Position numbers and translations under genes: made by a program. This document shows positions 25,020 to 36,469 of a stretch of DNA of 64,000 bases, in pieces (within the stretch, counting starts at the first letter, position 1; each line of letters begins with the position of its first letter). The notes below the pieces were generated by a model. It was given only the letters and a program-made list of their open reading frames with translations, did no database searches and was not told the origin of the DNA. This DNA is from Tenodera sinensis (lineage: Eukaryota; Arthropoda; Insecta; Mantodea; Mantidae): the NCBI GenBank assembly GCA_030765045.1, contig CM060963.1:66642617-66706616 (forward strand), in the 5' to 3' direction.

Positions 25020-25250
25020 CCTTTGTGGGCCAAAGCGTACCGCCCGGCCGCTGCGTCCTCTCCTCTGCCCACTGCAGGTGTCATAAGTGTGAAGGGTGAG
25101 ACGTGATCAGCACCCTAGAGCCCTCCTGATCGGTTATACGGCCTTCGCGAACTGGGGTCGCTATTCCTTTATGAAGTACAATTGGCCCTTCAGGGATCTC
25201 ACGAGGCTGAGTGCACCCCGTGCTGGACCTCCCAACGGGGGAAAAATGTC
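25020..25250 (-). mobile_element. tRNA-derived SINE, type A, head missing
   Basis: The minus strand matches the body of the SINE at 21357 (CACGGGGTGCACTCAGCCTC, TTCGCGAAGGCCGTATAAC) without the tRNA-like head. It has the usual 5' truncation of retrotransposed copies. Confidence 0.8.
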
Positions 25251-25389
25251 TGTGATAACTTAGCCAGGTGACAGTGAATACTGTCAGACACAGTATTTAC
25301 ATAAGCATACCCATGTAGTATATTATTATGCAACAGGAGTATAATAGTGATTAAGATACGATTATGTTTATGAAACGATCGGAGCAAGC

Positions 25390-26070
25390 TTCAGTATAGT
25401 CAAGTTTTATACAACTGTTTATGCTGGACCATGTGTCTAACTTTAAAATGTTATAGATTAGTTTTAATATTTTATGCTTACCTGAGCCATTAAGTGCATT
25501 AAACTTACCTTGCGCAGTGAAACAGCCTTGCGCAGATCCGAAAGAATTGATTTTATTTTGATCTCGACCTTGACACAATACTAGAGGATATATACAGTAT
25601 ACATGATATAAACTTAAAGTATAATTTCAAAAAGAGGTGACAAATTTAAATTATTAAAATTTTATTTTAAAGGAATACTAATTTTTATATAAATTGTAGT
25701 GTCTGTATTACAAATAGAGGTTGTTTGTTGAGCAATTGTTTAAACGAATTTGCAGGAATGTGTTTTGTGGAATACTGCTAGTTTATGATGAATTGGGTGT
25801 CTTTTCAGAAATATCCGGTGGTGTAAGTTGTCACCGTTTTCTAAACTCGCGCTAGTTGTTCTTCAATTGAACATACGAGAATGCTCTCTGTTGTGCTTTC
25901 AACAGTTGGCGCCTGGGAGTGTTGTGAGATGTGCGCCGACGCGAAAGTTTTGATTTTATATGCGGATCTTTTGAATGGTGGAAAACTGCACTATAATGAA
26001 GAGGCACATCTTAATGCGGCCATTAAAGTGCAGCTATATGAGACGCATGATTACTAATTTGAACATGCTC
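25390..26070 (+). repeat. Dispersed repeat, family F, copy 1
   Basis: It shares an ordered series of words with 58500-60070. These are TCAAGTTTTATA, a GACCATG segment, GACCTTGAcACAAT, a TTTCAAAAAGAGGTGAC stretch, GATGTGCGCcGACG and GATCTTTTGAaTGGTGG. No protein signature. Class unknown. The second copy carries a LINE insertion. Confidence 0.6.
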
Positions 26071-26349
26071 GAGCATAAAAGTATTAAGGCATCATATTGC
26101 GATAAAGTAAAAAATTAAGGCAATTTTATTCAATCTATCCAAGAATAACACTGCTGTGGGAATCATATAACTTATATAAATAATCAAACATTATCTTTTA
26201 TATTGCAAAGTTAGGATACACATGAGGAGGTCCTTCGCCATATACAAACACAAAACTGGACTAAACGAGCTGAACTTTTATTTATTTAGTAGATAGACAA
26301 GGTGATGGTGTTTATACACGCAAATGCACAGGGTAGGCGTGATTTGATT

Positions 26350-26590
26350 CGCCTCTGTTCAAGGTGGACCGCCAGGGGCCGCTTGTGGGATTTCTGGTGG
26401 ACAAAGGGGTGTCTAGACGGGAATTCTCCGCGTTCTCTGATTTTTCCTGCCACAAATTTCACGACTGCTTTATAATCGCTTTTTCTATTTCGTCATTTCT
26501 CCAGAGAGACGCGCGAAAGTCACTAGCAGGTCTAAGTTTGAAACCCACCCCAGAGAGTGGTGAACGATATATCGATCAAGCAGCCCTCTA
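26350..26590 (+). mobile_element. Diverged type B SINE
   Basis: The central part ACGGGAATTCTCCGCGTTCT, then CTGATTTTTCCTGCCACAAA, parallels the type B motif (GCGGGTTTTCTCCGGGTTCT, CCGGTTTCCCCC). The tRNA-like head is poorly preserved. Likely an old copy. Confidence 0.5.
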
Positions 26591-26859
26591 GTGTCCAGAG
26601 TGTACTGTATTCTGCATTGACCAAGCATCCGCGCCATCTGTCCGGTACCGACAAACTCTATGAAACGTAGGAGTCCTGAAGGATAAGAAGAGAATGGAGT
26701 GAAAGGAAAATAAGGGAAAGAAATCGTGGTAGGTGAGAAACAATCCTAGCATTTCCCTACTGAACAAGGTCAGATGGTGGTCGACTGGAGTCAGACCCGG
26801 TTCAACTGACTGCGACTCTCACATGTTATTAGTGAAACCATCTCCCATAGTTAAACTGG

Positions 26860-27410
26860 TGGAAGTATTATATTCCACCCAAGACTTCGATGTCGACAGT
26901 TCGTAAGAAATACCTACATGCTTTGAGACTCTTGAACTAAAAAGCACTTTTAGAAACAGGATTGTGCTTGTGTGTGAGTGTGTGCGCGCTTGTGCTTGTG
27001 GTGTATGAACAGCACACCTAACTAGAAAACGAAAATTCCACTTGATAATTAAGGCGAAGATTTTCAAGATTGAGATATATTTTTGGGGTCCCCTGAGTAA
27101 GAACTTCGGTTTAGAAATGGGTGTGTGTGTGAGAGAGAGCAGCATAGCCAAAACAAGAAATACCAAGCTAGAGCTTTTCAAGGAAATTCCTCCAATCATA
27201 GAACATTTTCGAAATTTTCGATTTCTGAAAAAGTGGCTCTAATGATTTTGATTAAAATGCTACATGTTTGAAATATTTTCATGAAAAATACAATCCTTGA
27301 ACTTTTTGGGAATAACCTGTAAAGGGTTCATTGTAAGACTTTTGCATAACTGGCGAACCCTAAGAGACAAAGCTTCTTGCACAAAAATGTAGAGCTCTTT
27401 ATATAAGATT
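26860..27410 (-). repeat. Family A repeat, body
   Basis: Minus-strand body in the expected order: ATTCCACCC..TCGATGTCGA, GTGCTTGTGTGTGAGTGTG, TTCGAAATTTTCGA, GTGGCTCTAATGATTTTGAT and GTAGAGCTCTTTATATAAG. An extra segment at about 27050-27170 (with GTGTGTGTGTGAGAGAG) is unlike other copies and may be a local duplication. Confidence 0.7.
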
Positions 27411-27414
27411 TATT

Positions 27415-28800
27415 TTTTGTAGCATTAGCTGCGTTGCTGTTGGATTGAATTCTTATACACTTTGTAAATTGCTGCCAGTTTAGTGTGTTCAACTATTCAG
27501 CTGTTTCTCGCGATGTCATTACAAGATTACTTTTAGGTCTACAGTTTTAAACATCTGATTATCGATTTAGTTTCTCGTACATTCTCCTTGTACCTACATT
27601 CATCAGAGCCAAGAAGAAGTGATTTGTGATAAATGTACTTCTACAATTAATCGAGGTTAACGTGAAGTACATATAAATATACTTTTATAAGAATAGTTTC
27701 TAGATAAAAGGATAATAGGTTTAGAAGATCACGTGAATGTAACACGCGATATTTCTTATATTAAACATACATTCACTCCCACATTCATACAAGATTCTGT
27801 GGAAGACAAGTGATGATTGTGACAAAATAATGTGGATGGAAAGTCATCACAGGTATCACAAGGCATCAGACCTAACCGATAAATTTTCTCTCCACTCGAG
27901 ATATATCGCCGAATGATATTTATGTACACTATTTCTCAAACAGAATATGGATGTAAATGCTATATCGCAAATATTTCACAAAAAATGTTAAATTCTATTA
28001 AAAAATAACCTAAAATTTATTGATTTCGATTAGTAAAGATAGCACTGCTAACTGCGGAAAACGAAATCCAACAATTGCATGTATTTCAATCTTCTCCTGT
28101 TGTAACAGAAGAATACAGAAAAATAATTAATTACTAAAAGAGCAGCTGACAAATTAAAATGGAATGTTATTTTGATTGTTAATCGATAGCAATGTTTAAT
28201 TATTTTTCAGCAATTTATGGGATGCCATGCCTAAACAAAATAATGATGTAGTGATAATCTGTACAAAACAAAGGAATGACAAGGTGATAATTAATGCATG
28301 ATAATTTAACCCTTCTATAAATGAAATACTCTGGCAGAATCTCTTTTGTAAACATGTGCCAACTATTCGCTAGAGTTTAATCGAGAGTTAAAGCAGAAAA
28401 AATATGGTAACATGGACGAGTACATCTAACCAATGTTGCGTAATCTACTTCCATTGGATTGCCTCCTGTAGGCAAGTTGATGACATCTGGACGGTGCTCA
28501 GGAACTACACACCACACTGGTGGTAGTCGAAGGCTCCACCATAACTTGAAGTTCCAGCACCTGGTATCTTGCTTCCAGAATATGTCCCTACTACACTGTG
28601 TAGTTATTGGTAACGGGAACATTCACACTGGATATTTAAGTATGAATATTGCAAATATGGAAAAAGGGAGGGTTGGTTCGTTTCCTGAGACAAGTAAAAA
28701 GGAGGCTCATAACTTCTGTTCTTCATCTGACCACTTTCAGGCTACTAATTATCATTGTAGTGCCAAAACCTCTGGACTTAATAGCGAAATTAAGGGAAAA
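27415..28800. other. No recognised gene or repeat
   Basis: AT-rich DNA with short ORFs lacking family motifs. Confidence 0.5.
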
Positions 28801-28804
28801 AAAT

Positions 28805-29994
28805 TCTGATGGGTTGCACTCACATGACTTCTCTACACTTATACTAACCATTCTTACAAGTTCTTATTTCTATATTTTCTTCGTGTTAACATCTGCACAA
28901 ATTATCTTATTACTTATTTCCTTGTAGGTGCAAGAGGAATATTAGAAGACAGTAGGCATCGAGCGATAGTCAAATCTTTTAAAGCTTTGAGAGCCCGTTC
29001 TCTTTGCAAGCTTAACATATAAAAAAATCTGATGTGTTGCACTCACATGACTTTCTCTACTCTTGTACTAACCATTCTTACAAACTCTTATTCCTATATC
29101 TTCTTCGTGTTAGTTAAAATAAACATTTGTACAAATTATCTTATTGCTTATTTCCTTGTAGGTGCAAGGGGAATATTGGAATACAGTAGGCTTTGTGCGA
29201 TAGTCAGTCTTTTAAAGCTTTGAGATTCCGTTCTCTTTGTACACGTAACATATAAAAAATGAACAATGATGACCCATTTCACGAAAGTTCCAAGTTTTCC
29301 GAAACTCACACACATAACAAGGTATATCTCCGAAATGGTTCACTCTACAAGAAAATTTATTGAGACATAAATTGTGTATTTTAGCAATATCTACATTTTT
29401 TGTATGGTATAATTTGGTCTATCTCTAACGGTTCACCAGTTATGCAAAAGTGGTCCAGAGTAAATACGACTACAGGGGCTATAGCCAGAAAATTCAAGAT
29501 ATACATTTCATTTGTCATAAAAATATCTCAAACATATGACATTTTAATCAAAATCGTTTGAGCCATTTTCAAGAAAATCAAAGTTTTCGAAAAATTTTCC
29601 ATGTAAAGGGTAGTTTAGGGTGGGGCTATTTTCTTCAAAATCTTCGTGTCACATCCTTGAACGACATTAAACTTAAATACCAACTTTGGTTTTTAACCAA
29701 CTTTTCGTTTTTGAGCTATGCTATCCACAGACTGACAGACTGACAGACTGACAGACTGACAGACACACAGACACACACACGGACCTTTTTCTAAAAATGC
29801 TTTTTTAGGATTCAGGGGGCCTCAAAACATGTATTTCCGGTGAAATCTCGACTTCGAATTTTTGGGTGGAGTACAATACTTCCCCTACTTACCAGTAGAG
29901 AAAGTAAAAATGAACAACGATGTTCCACGAAAGTTTTTAAGTTTTTCGAAACTGACACAAATAACAAGGAATATCTCCGAAATGGTTCACTCTA

Positions 29995-30047
<53 letters not shown>

Positions 30048-30575
30048 ATTGGGACATAAATTGTGTGGTTTAGCGAGATTTAAGTTTCTTGTAAAGTAAG
30101 ATTCGGTTTATCTCTTACGTTTTACGAGTTATTCAAAAGTCATCTAGAGTAAACAGGACTACATAGGCTATAGCCAGGAAATTGAAAATATACATTTCAT
30201 TTGTCATTCAAATATCTTAAACATTTTAATCAAAATCGTTAGAGCCATTTTCAAGAAAATCAAAATTGTCGAAAAATTTTCCTTGTAAAGGGTAGTTTAG
30301 GGTGGAGCTATTTTCTTCAGAATCTTCGTGTCGCATCCTTGAAAGACATTAAACTTAAATCCAACTTTGGTTTTTGAATTATGCTGTCCACAGACTGACA
30401 GACACACGCAGACAACACGGACGGACGGACCTTTTTCTAAAAATGCTTTTTTTTTTTTTTTTTTTTTTTTTTATTCAAGGGATCTCAAAACATATATTTC
30501 CGGTAAAATCTCGACATAGAATTTTTGGGTGGAGTACAATACTTCCCCTACTTACCAGTAGAGAAGGTAATAAAT
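28805..30575 (+). repeat. Family A array, order H-H-B-B
   Basis: The best-preserved copy set. Two heads start at TCTGATG (28805 and 29028; period 223). Two bodies start at TGAACAA (29260 and 29911; period 651). Every join lies in an A-rich stretch (AACATATAAAAAA or GAAAGTAAAAA). The head carries ACTTTCTCTACT at 29050-29061, and the body ends with the reverse complement AGTAGAGAAAGT at 29894-29905. The microsatellite slot holds CTGACAGA repeats in body 1 (about 29728-29765). Body 2 carries an A-run of about 48 bp at 29997-30045 and a T-run at about 30447-30472. No coding potential. Confidence 0.85.
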
Positions 30576-30579
30576 AAAA

Positions 30580-31195
30580 ATGCGAGAAACATTAAAATAC
30601 AGTTGTAAGATTGTATTGTAAGTTTGTAAAATACAGTTGTAATCAAAAGAGTAATTTCACACTCGATGTCACCCAAATACAGAAACTTAAAAAGAAGAAG
30701 AAGAAGAATAAGAAGAAGAAGAAGAAAATAAAATAAAAAGTGCCAAACTTGGTGTTTAAGTTCAGTAAAAAATGATTCCCGCCCTGGATGTGAAAATAAT
30801 CCAGAACTTCTGAGTTCATAAGTCTTAATGCTCACAACTTGATCACAGGGAAATCCTGTATCCGTTTCTAGTTCCTAAATATCTGTTTTGCAGCATGCAA
30901 TAAAGAAAGGAAAAAGAAACACTGATGTCACAAAAACTAGTTAATTTTATTTTATTTACTATTTTATTATACAAAATCAATTACGTGCTAATGCGAGTTG
31001 TTATTCAGCCCAGGTTCTTTTCCAGTCATATTCATATTTAGAATATACAATAATGTTTTTGCATTAATTGGATAAAATTAGCTATCACTTTAGTTCATTA
31101 TTTTTGTCGTTTCGCTATCCAGATCACTTATTCTTCACTTTTCGCAAATACTTCCCTATATTGGTACCATATTTACAAAATGTTTTATTTAATAC
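30580..31195. other. No recognised gene
   Basis: Contains an AAG/AGA-rich tract at about 30691-30726, and a short family A-like word (CCAAACTTGGTGTTTAAGTT) at about 30745 that is too short to assign. Confidence 0.5.
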
Positions 31196-31199
31196 TACT

Positions 31200-31745
31200 T
31201 TTACTTTCCCTACCAGCTCATAAAGGCAGAGAAAGTAGTTTGTATTCCAATCAAAAGCTCGATGAATATTGAGATTATACTGACAGTATAGGTATTGAAG
31301 TTCCCTGAATGCAAGAAAGGCATTTTTGGAAAAAGGTTCATGGGGGCATATTTGCTTGTGTTTTTCTGTGAACAGCATAAAGTGGGTTAAATATGAAGCT
31401 GATATTTAAATTTCCGATCTTCGAAAATGTGATATCAAGATTTTCAAAAGGATCTCCAAACTATCCTTTATATGATTTTTGAAACGTTTTTTAAAAAATA
31501 GCTTTAACGATTTTGATTAAAATATGTGTTTGAGATACTTTCATACAAATGAAAGGAATATCTCAAATTTTGTGAGAATAACTTCTCAAGTTCTTCGTCC
31601 TGGATAACTTTGGCATATCCAGTAAACCATAAGAGATACATAGACAAAAACACACTGCACAAGAAATTTAGATCTCGTTAAAACACACAATTTATATAAA
31701 ATACATTTTTGTGTGCAGCTAACTACTTTCGAAATATTCTCTTCA
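31200..31745 (-). repeat. Family A repeat, body
   Basis: Minus-strand body: ACTTTCCCTACCAGC, CTGAATGCAAGAAAGGCATT, GTGAACAGCATAA, then ATAGCTTTAACGATTTTGAT and TAAAACACACAATTTATAT in order. No long microsatellite in the slot. Confidence 0.7.
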
Positions 31746-31749
31746 CATG

Positions 31750-32810
31750 GCCCAGACATAAAGAAATTAATAATCACTTAGTACTTGAGAAGTGCTAAAA
31801 ATTTGAAAATTCAAACGAATTACAAGGAATATATCGGAATGTGTTTTAATTTTAGCATTACTCGAGTTGTTTGTTTTGTTTTGATTTTTTCCCTTTAGCT
31901 TATTTTCTTTTTTCCTTTTTATTTTTTCATTTTCTAATTTGGAACTTTAAATATAATGTATTATTCTCAGTGGGAGTATTCTTGTTGCTGTTTTGGAAAT
32001 TCTTTATTTTATGTGATACAGCAAGCTCCATTTGAGCCTGTTTAATATATGAAAATCTACCACTGATTGTGTTTATTTGCATATACGATTCATATACTTC
32101 AGAATTTGTTAAAAGAGTTTGATATTAAAATAGATATAATTTGGTTTTCAAACCTTTTTTGTTTTTCATATTGTGTGGATGGGGAAGCAGGTTTTAAGGG
32201 TAATGATTATTTAGGTAATATTTGAGATCTTGTCTTTACCTGGAATAGGCGAATTCAAAACTCCCGAATCAGTGCAACAACACGATATCAAAATGCCTCT
32301 TGTGGGTGCTTCCACCAACCCTCTCTGTTAAATCCGGAACTAACTGAAGTTAGAAAGCTTACTCCTGCATTCAACAGATGGCTCTGCGGACCCAAAATCC
32401 AATAAATACTCGCAAGGCTTTTCATGTTCGATCCTGGTTGTAAGCTCCTACACAAGATGGCATACCGACCACTTAGTAATGCCGAAATCGATACATGTGG
32501 ATACAATCACTTAGTTCGACTAGAAAGGAAAAGAAAATATATTTTAAAACAAATATTAAATCCATCTAGAAGGGGAAGCAATATGTTTTTATAAAAATTG
32601 ATTTCGTGTATCAATATACTATTTTAGTCTGGCTTGGAAACAATGACTGCCTCCATTAATTGCTTAATGAGTACATTTGGCAGTGAATTTATGCTATGGA
32701 CAGACATTCTAATAGCATTCTCAAACTAATGTCAGATAGCAAATAAGAGAAACTAAACATCACCATTGGCAGACATACAAAAGCTTGCGATGAAGATTAT
32801 ACCTATCATA
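31750..32810. other. No recognised gene or repeat
   Basis: AT-rich DNA. Nothing assignable on either strand. Confidence 0.5.
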
Positions 32811-32814
32811 TCTC

Positions 32815-33090
32815 ACGGGTAAATCCATACTAATAGGTTACTGTGGACATCCACCCCGCTCGGGTAAACCCGGTGATCTGCTTTTGCTCTTGGCTCTTGG
32901 AATTTCTGCGTGCTTTCAATTGACCAAGCTTATTGCTTCGTAGCTAGCGAAAAACGCGTGTACCGGCCTATAGGGCTTGAGGCACTGACCACATCCCACT
33001 TTATAGCTACCGGACCCCGCTCATGACGCCTGCAGTGGGCAAGGTGTGGCATCCAGCGGCCGGGCGGTACTGTGGCACTCAGTACCAAAG
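32815..33090 (+). mobile_element. Composite repeat with type A SINE 3' end
   Basis: 32815-32905 matches the segment at 24298-24395 in reverse complement. 32985-33090 carries ATGACGCCTGCAGTGGGCAA, then CAGCGGCCGGGCGGTAC, the 3' part of the type A SINE. The middle is unique. It is either one longer repeat or two insertions side by side. Confidence 0.6.
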
Positions 33091-33129
33091 AACAGGAGAG
33101 GACATTCAGCGACTAGCTTTAAAAGATTT

Positions 33130-33300
33130 GACTACTAGTTAAGCCTATTTCCCTTGCAACTACATGAAAATTAACAATAAGATAATTTCTGCCAATGTTT
33201 TTCCCGACTAACATGAAGAAGATAGGCGAATAAAAGTTTGTAAGGTTAGTTAGTATAAGAGTAGAGAAAGTCATATGAGTACAACGCATCAGATCTTTTC
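33130..33300 (-). repeat. Family A head module on its own
   Basis: Minus-strand head from AAGATTTGACTA to AGAGTAGAGAAAGTCATATG and GCATCAGAT. No body is attached, which supports treating the head as a separable module. Confidence 0.75.
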
Positions 33301-33364
33301 TTTTTTACCTGCCGGTGATGTATTCTAAAGTTAGAAGAACGTTTCTTTCCCAAATTACCTTTTC

Positions 33365-33455
33365 TAGCGATCATTTCACTGCATGTATCTTCATTGTCCA
33401 CCGCCTGTGGTGCCATATATAATCGAAAGAGGCGTTAAACACTTCTGCTTTATTC
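33365..33455 (+). mobile_element. Type B SINE, 3' fragment
   Basis: TGTATCTTCATTGTCCACCG, CCTGTGGTGCCATATATAAT, then GGCGTTAAACACT match the 3' third of the SINE at 57784-58029. Confidence 0.7.
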
Positions 33456-34122
33456 TCCCCCTTCCCTTCCTGCTCATCCTCATTCACGATGATAGTGTTT
33501 GACCAGTTTCAATGTTGTGCAGAGTGGAAAGATAAACCTTATACAAAGAAACGGGGAAGTATTCAACTTTCTCGCTTTTACCATTATTGTACCTACTCTC
33601 AAAAAATACGAGTGTAAGAGGAAACCATCAGATATCTGGTCAATAGATGGAGCAGAGACTGAGAAAGGAAACTTAAAAGGTGTGGGTGTTCTCAGAAAAA
33701 CTCACTCTCTTTGATGTCTGACATAGTATTCCCAAGACTGTGTTTCCATCTCCACTTTTACAGTGAACCCACGCGACATAATAATGGCCGCTATTTTGTT
33801 GCAATATTTTGATCAGCTTTCCTTTCAAATTTGCAGCGTACATTTGGAGTAACGTAGAAATTTTTAATCTTTATTGTAACATAATTCTTGTGTTGAAGTT
33901 CTACAAAATTTTTTTGTAATACACAACTCAAAAATTGGAGGAACACATGTCTAGACCAAAGATAAAAATATAATAGTGAAGCAAATGAAATATCGACAGT
34001 AAAGCGTTATGTTTTTAAGTATTTTAAAACTACGGTGGCGTTCTTCAAAGATAAAACATGTGTCAGCTTGTGTCTGAATTAGTAAAGTTGAAAAATGTGT
34101 GGAAATCAATTTGATGTATTAT

Positions 34123-34573
34123 TATTATTATTTATTTATGCCAACAAACTTACTGTTGGTGTTTTTAAACACACAAGCCGTGTGTGGGCAAAGTTTAAGA
34201 GGTAGAACTGGAACTTAAAAATTCAATGCCACAACCGGGATTTGAACCACAGACCTTCCGCTTGCCGGGCGGACGCTCTTACCACTGAGCTATTGCGACA
34301 AACTGCCAGAATGGCATTAAATTCTCAAGCCAGTTCGTATTTCTCCTGGGATATAAAGTACTTACAATAGTAAGTCACCATTGGGGTAATTGTTTCTGAT
34401 GTGAAACTGCCTTTGTGGTTTACCAGGAGAAATACGAACTGGCTTGAGAATTTAATGCCATTCTGGCCGTTTGTCGCAATAGCTCAGTGGTTAGAGCGCC
34501 CGCCCGGCAAGCGGAAGGTCTGTGGTTCAAATCCCGGTTGTGGCATTGAATTTTTAAGTTCCAGTTCTACCTC
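34123..34573 (-). mobile_element. Type E SINE with inverted 5' duplication (hairpin)
   Basis: Two 153-bp arms (34197-34349 and 34423-34575) are reverse complements with 3 mismatches, around a 73-bp loop. Each arm holds a tRNA-like part with TAGCTCAGTGG and GGTTCAAATCC boxes. The minus-strand SINE continues past the left arm to a 3' end with GTTGGCATAAATAAATAATA. The whole structure is flanked by a 12-bp direct repeat, TTGATGTATTAT (34111-34122 and 34574-34585). The inversion therefore arose in or before one insertion event. The tRNA-like parts could look like tRNA genes to software but belong to the SINE. Confidence 0.85.
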
Positions 34574-35034
34574 TTGATGTATTATGTTTGAAAAACAGGT
34601 TTTAACAGCAATCGGTGGTAGAAAATTGTTATTCTGTGTTCTCTGACGCCACTACAGGGGAATGCTGAGTCAAACATCAGTCGCAAAAGCAGTTACGTGG
34701 ATTGAAGATGGCCATGCCATTCGCTTTATCTGCAGGATTCTTCATGCAGCTCTTGTGTCATCCATAGGGCTTGCACACGATGTGGTAGGTGGCTTCAAGA
34801 GGCGCCACAGACAAGGCGTAAGAAGATATAGTCTTAGCATGTTTGGTCCTAATATGCCTGGCAAAATGGAGTAAGTAAGAATGCATCCCGTAAGGCGAGA
34901 TAAGATTTAAGGTATTAATAATCGGAGAGGGTTAGAGTTGGACTTAGCTCAGCTCATGTAGCAGTGCAAGAGCTTGTATTGCTTTGTTCTGTTATTTAAT
35001 TGTGAAATAATAGCTTAGTGTCTTATACCATTTT

Positions 35035-35211
35035 CTACCTTCTCTACTACGTATGCTAAGTAGGGGAAGTATTGTATTTGACCCAAGAATTCGAGGCCGA
35101 ATTTCCACCGGAAATACATTTTTGAGCCTCCTGAATACAAAAAGAAACATTTTTGGTGTGTGTATGTCTGAGTGTGTGCGCGCGCGCGTGTGTGTGTGTG
35201 TGCGTGCGTGC

Positions 35212-35246
<35 letters not shown>

Positions 35247-35725
35247 ACTGTGTGTCTATCTGTGAACAGCACAACTGTAAGTTATAAGAGACAGACTAAA
35301 TCTTACTATACAAAAATGTACATCTTGCTAAAATACACAATTTATGTTAAATTATTCTTTTTCTATGGTGAACAATTTCGGAGATATTTCTCGTTGTTTG
35401 TACGTGTTTTGCAATACTTCTACTTTTCTCAAATGGAAGGTAGTTATTCGCTTTTTTATGTCTTAGCCGTGCAAAGAGCACATTTCACAGCCTTCATATA
35501 GCGACCAGCTTTAAACGTTTTGACTATTGCTTAAAGTCTATCGTATTCCCATATTTTCCTTGCACCAACAAGAAACTTAGCAATTAGATTAATTCTGCAA
35601 ATGCTTATCTCGACTAACATGAAAAAGACAGAGGAATAAGAGTTTTCAAGAGCAGCTAATACACAAGAGAGAGAGAGAGAGGGGGGGGGGAGGGGAGTCA
35701 TGTGAGTGCAACACATCAGCTCTTT
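35035..35725 (-). repeat. Family A repeat, B-H copy with internal deletion
   Basis: It starts at the body 3' end (CTTCTCTACTACGTATGC), passes a GT/GC-rich microsatellite at about 35155-35243, then jumps after GAACAGCACAACT to GAGACAGACTAAATCTTAC, losing the central body. It runs to a head ending GTCATGTGAGTGCAACACAT. A GA/G-rich run lies at 35668-35697. Confidence 0.75.
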
Positions 35726-35867
35726 TTCTGTTCCGTTTTATATACTGCCTTTAACATCTAAAGTTACATCAGTGGCTATTTACTTTTGAAACAATAACTA
35801 TCGATTTCAGCGGCTGATAGAATGTACTTTGGATTGATATTTACCTTTGATTATTGTACTAAATTCC

Positions 35868-35992
35868 AACATACATTCACACTCTCCTTCATACCTCCTA
35901 CCCTAGAGGAGCCTCGAGGCAGGAATCGAACCTAGAAGGTCTGGATTTGAGGGTTAGCATGCTAATCATTAGACCACAGAAGCAAGCTTACT
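35868..35992 (-). mobile_element. tRNA-derived SINE, type D
   Basis: The minus strand reads TGTGGTCTAATGATTAGC (A-box region), then TCTAGGTTCGATTCCTGCCT (B box) and ends in GAGAGTGTGAATGT. The tail resembles that of the SINE at 44886-45048. Confidence 0.65.
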
Positions 35993-35994
35993 CG

Positions 35995-36465
35995 GTTTTA
36001 CGTACTCTAATTTTCTCTCGTTTTATAATCTTCTAGGATGATATTTATTAATATATTTTTTCCTTATTATTCCAAAGCAAAATAAAGAATATGATATACA
36101 ATAATCAAATGCTAATCAAGGCTAATGCCACAAACAAAACATTTGGTTCATCTCTTGCCACTTATCTGTTACAAATAATAATCTGTGAGAATGAATAGAA
36201 TTTCACAGGCTATTTAAATAATGTCCAAAATATGTGTATTATTATTTCCCATGCTAAAGTCTTAAAATTTGGTGTTTCAAACAAAATTGTTATTGACTTT
36301 TGGCAAACTAAACAATAACGAAAATTCTTTCATTTAGAGGGTTATCTGTAGTGAGTAGAATTACACAAAACTGTTGACTTTGCGTGCTTAAGAGGTCTGC
36401 ATACAAATGAAGATTAGTACTTTTTCATTTTGGGGTATTGCTGTTCGTATGCGCGCACACACACA
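35995..36465. other. No recognised gene or repeat
   Basis: AT-rich DNA ending in a short CA tract that borders the Tc1-like element. Confidence 0.5.
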
Positions 36466-36469
36466 CATA

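Noticed and set aside
28805..30575. CRISPR-like or satellite array
   Set aside because: The units are 223 and 651 bp with no short regular repeats and spacers, and single copies are dispersed on both strands.
34477..34552. tRNA gene-like sequence (Ala-type anticodon loop possible)
   Set aside because: It is the head of a SINE, duplicated in the opposite arm and followed by SINE body. The mirrored copy and target duplication argue against a functional tRNA gene.
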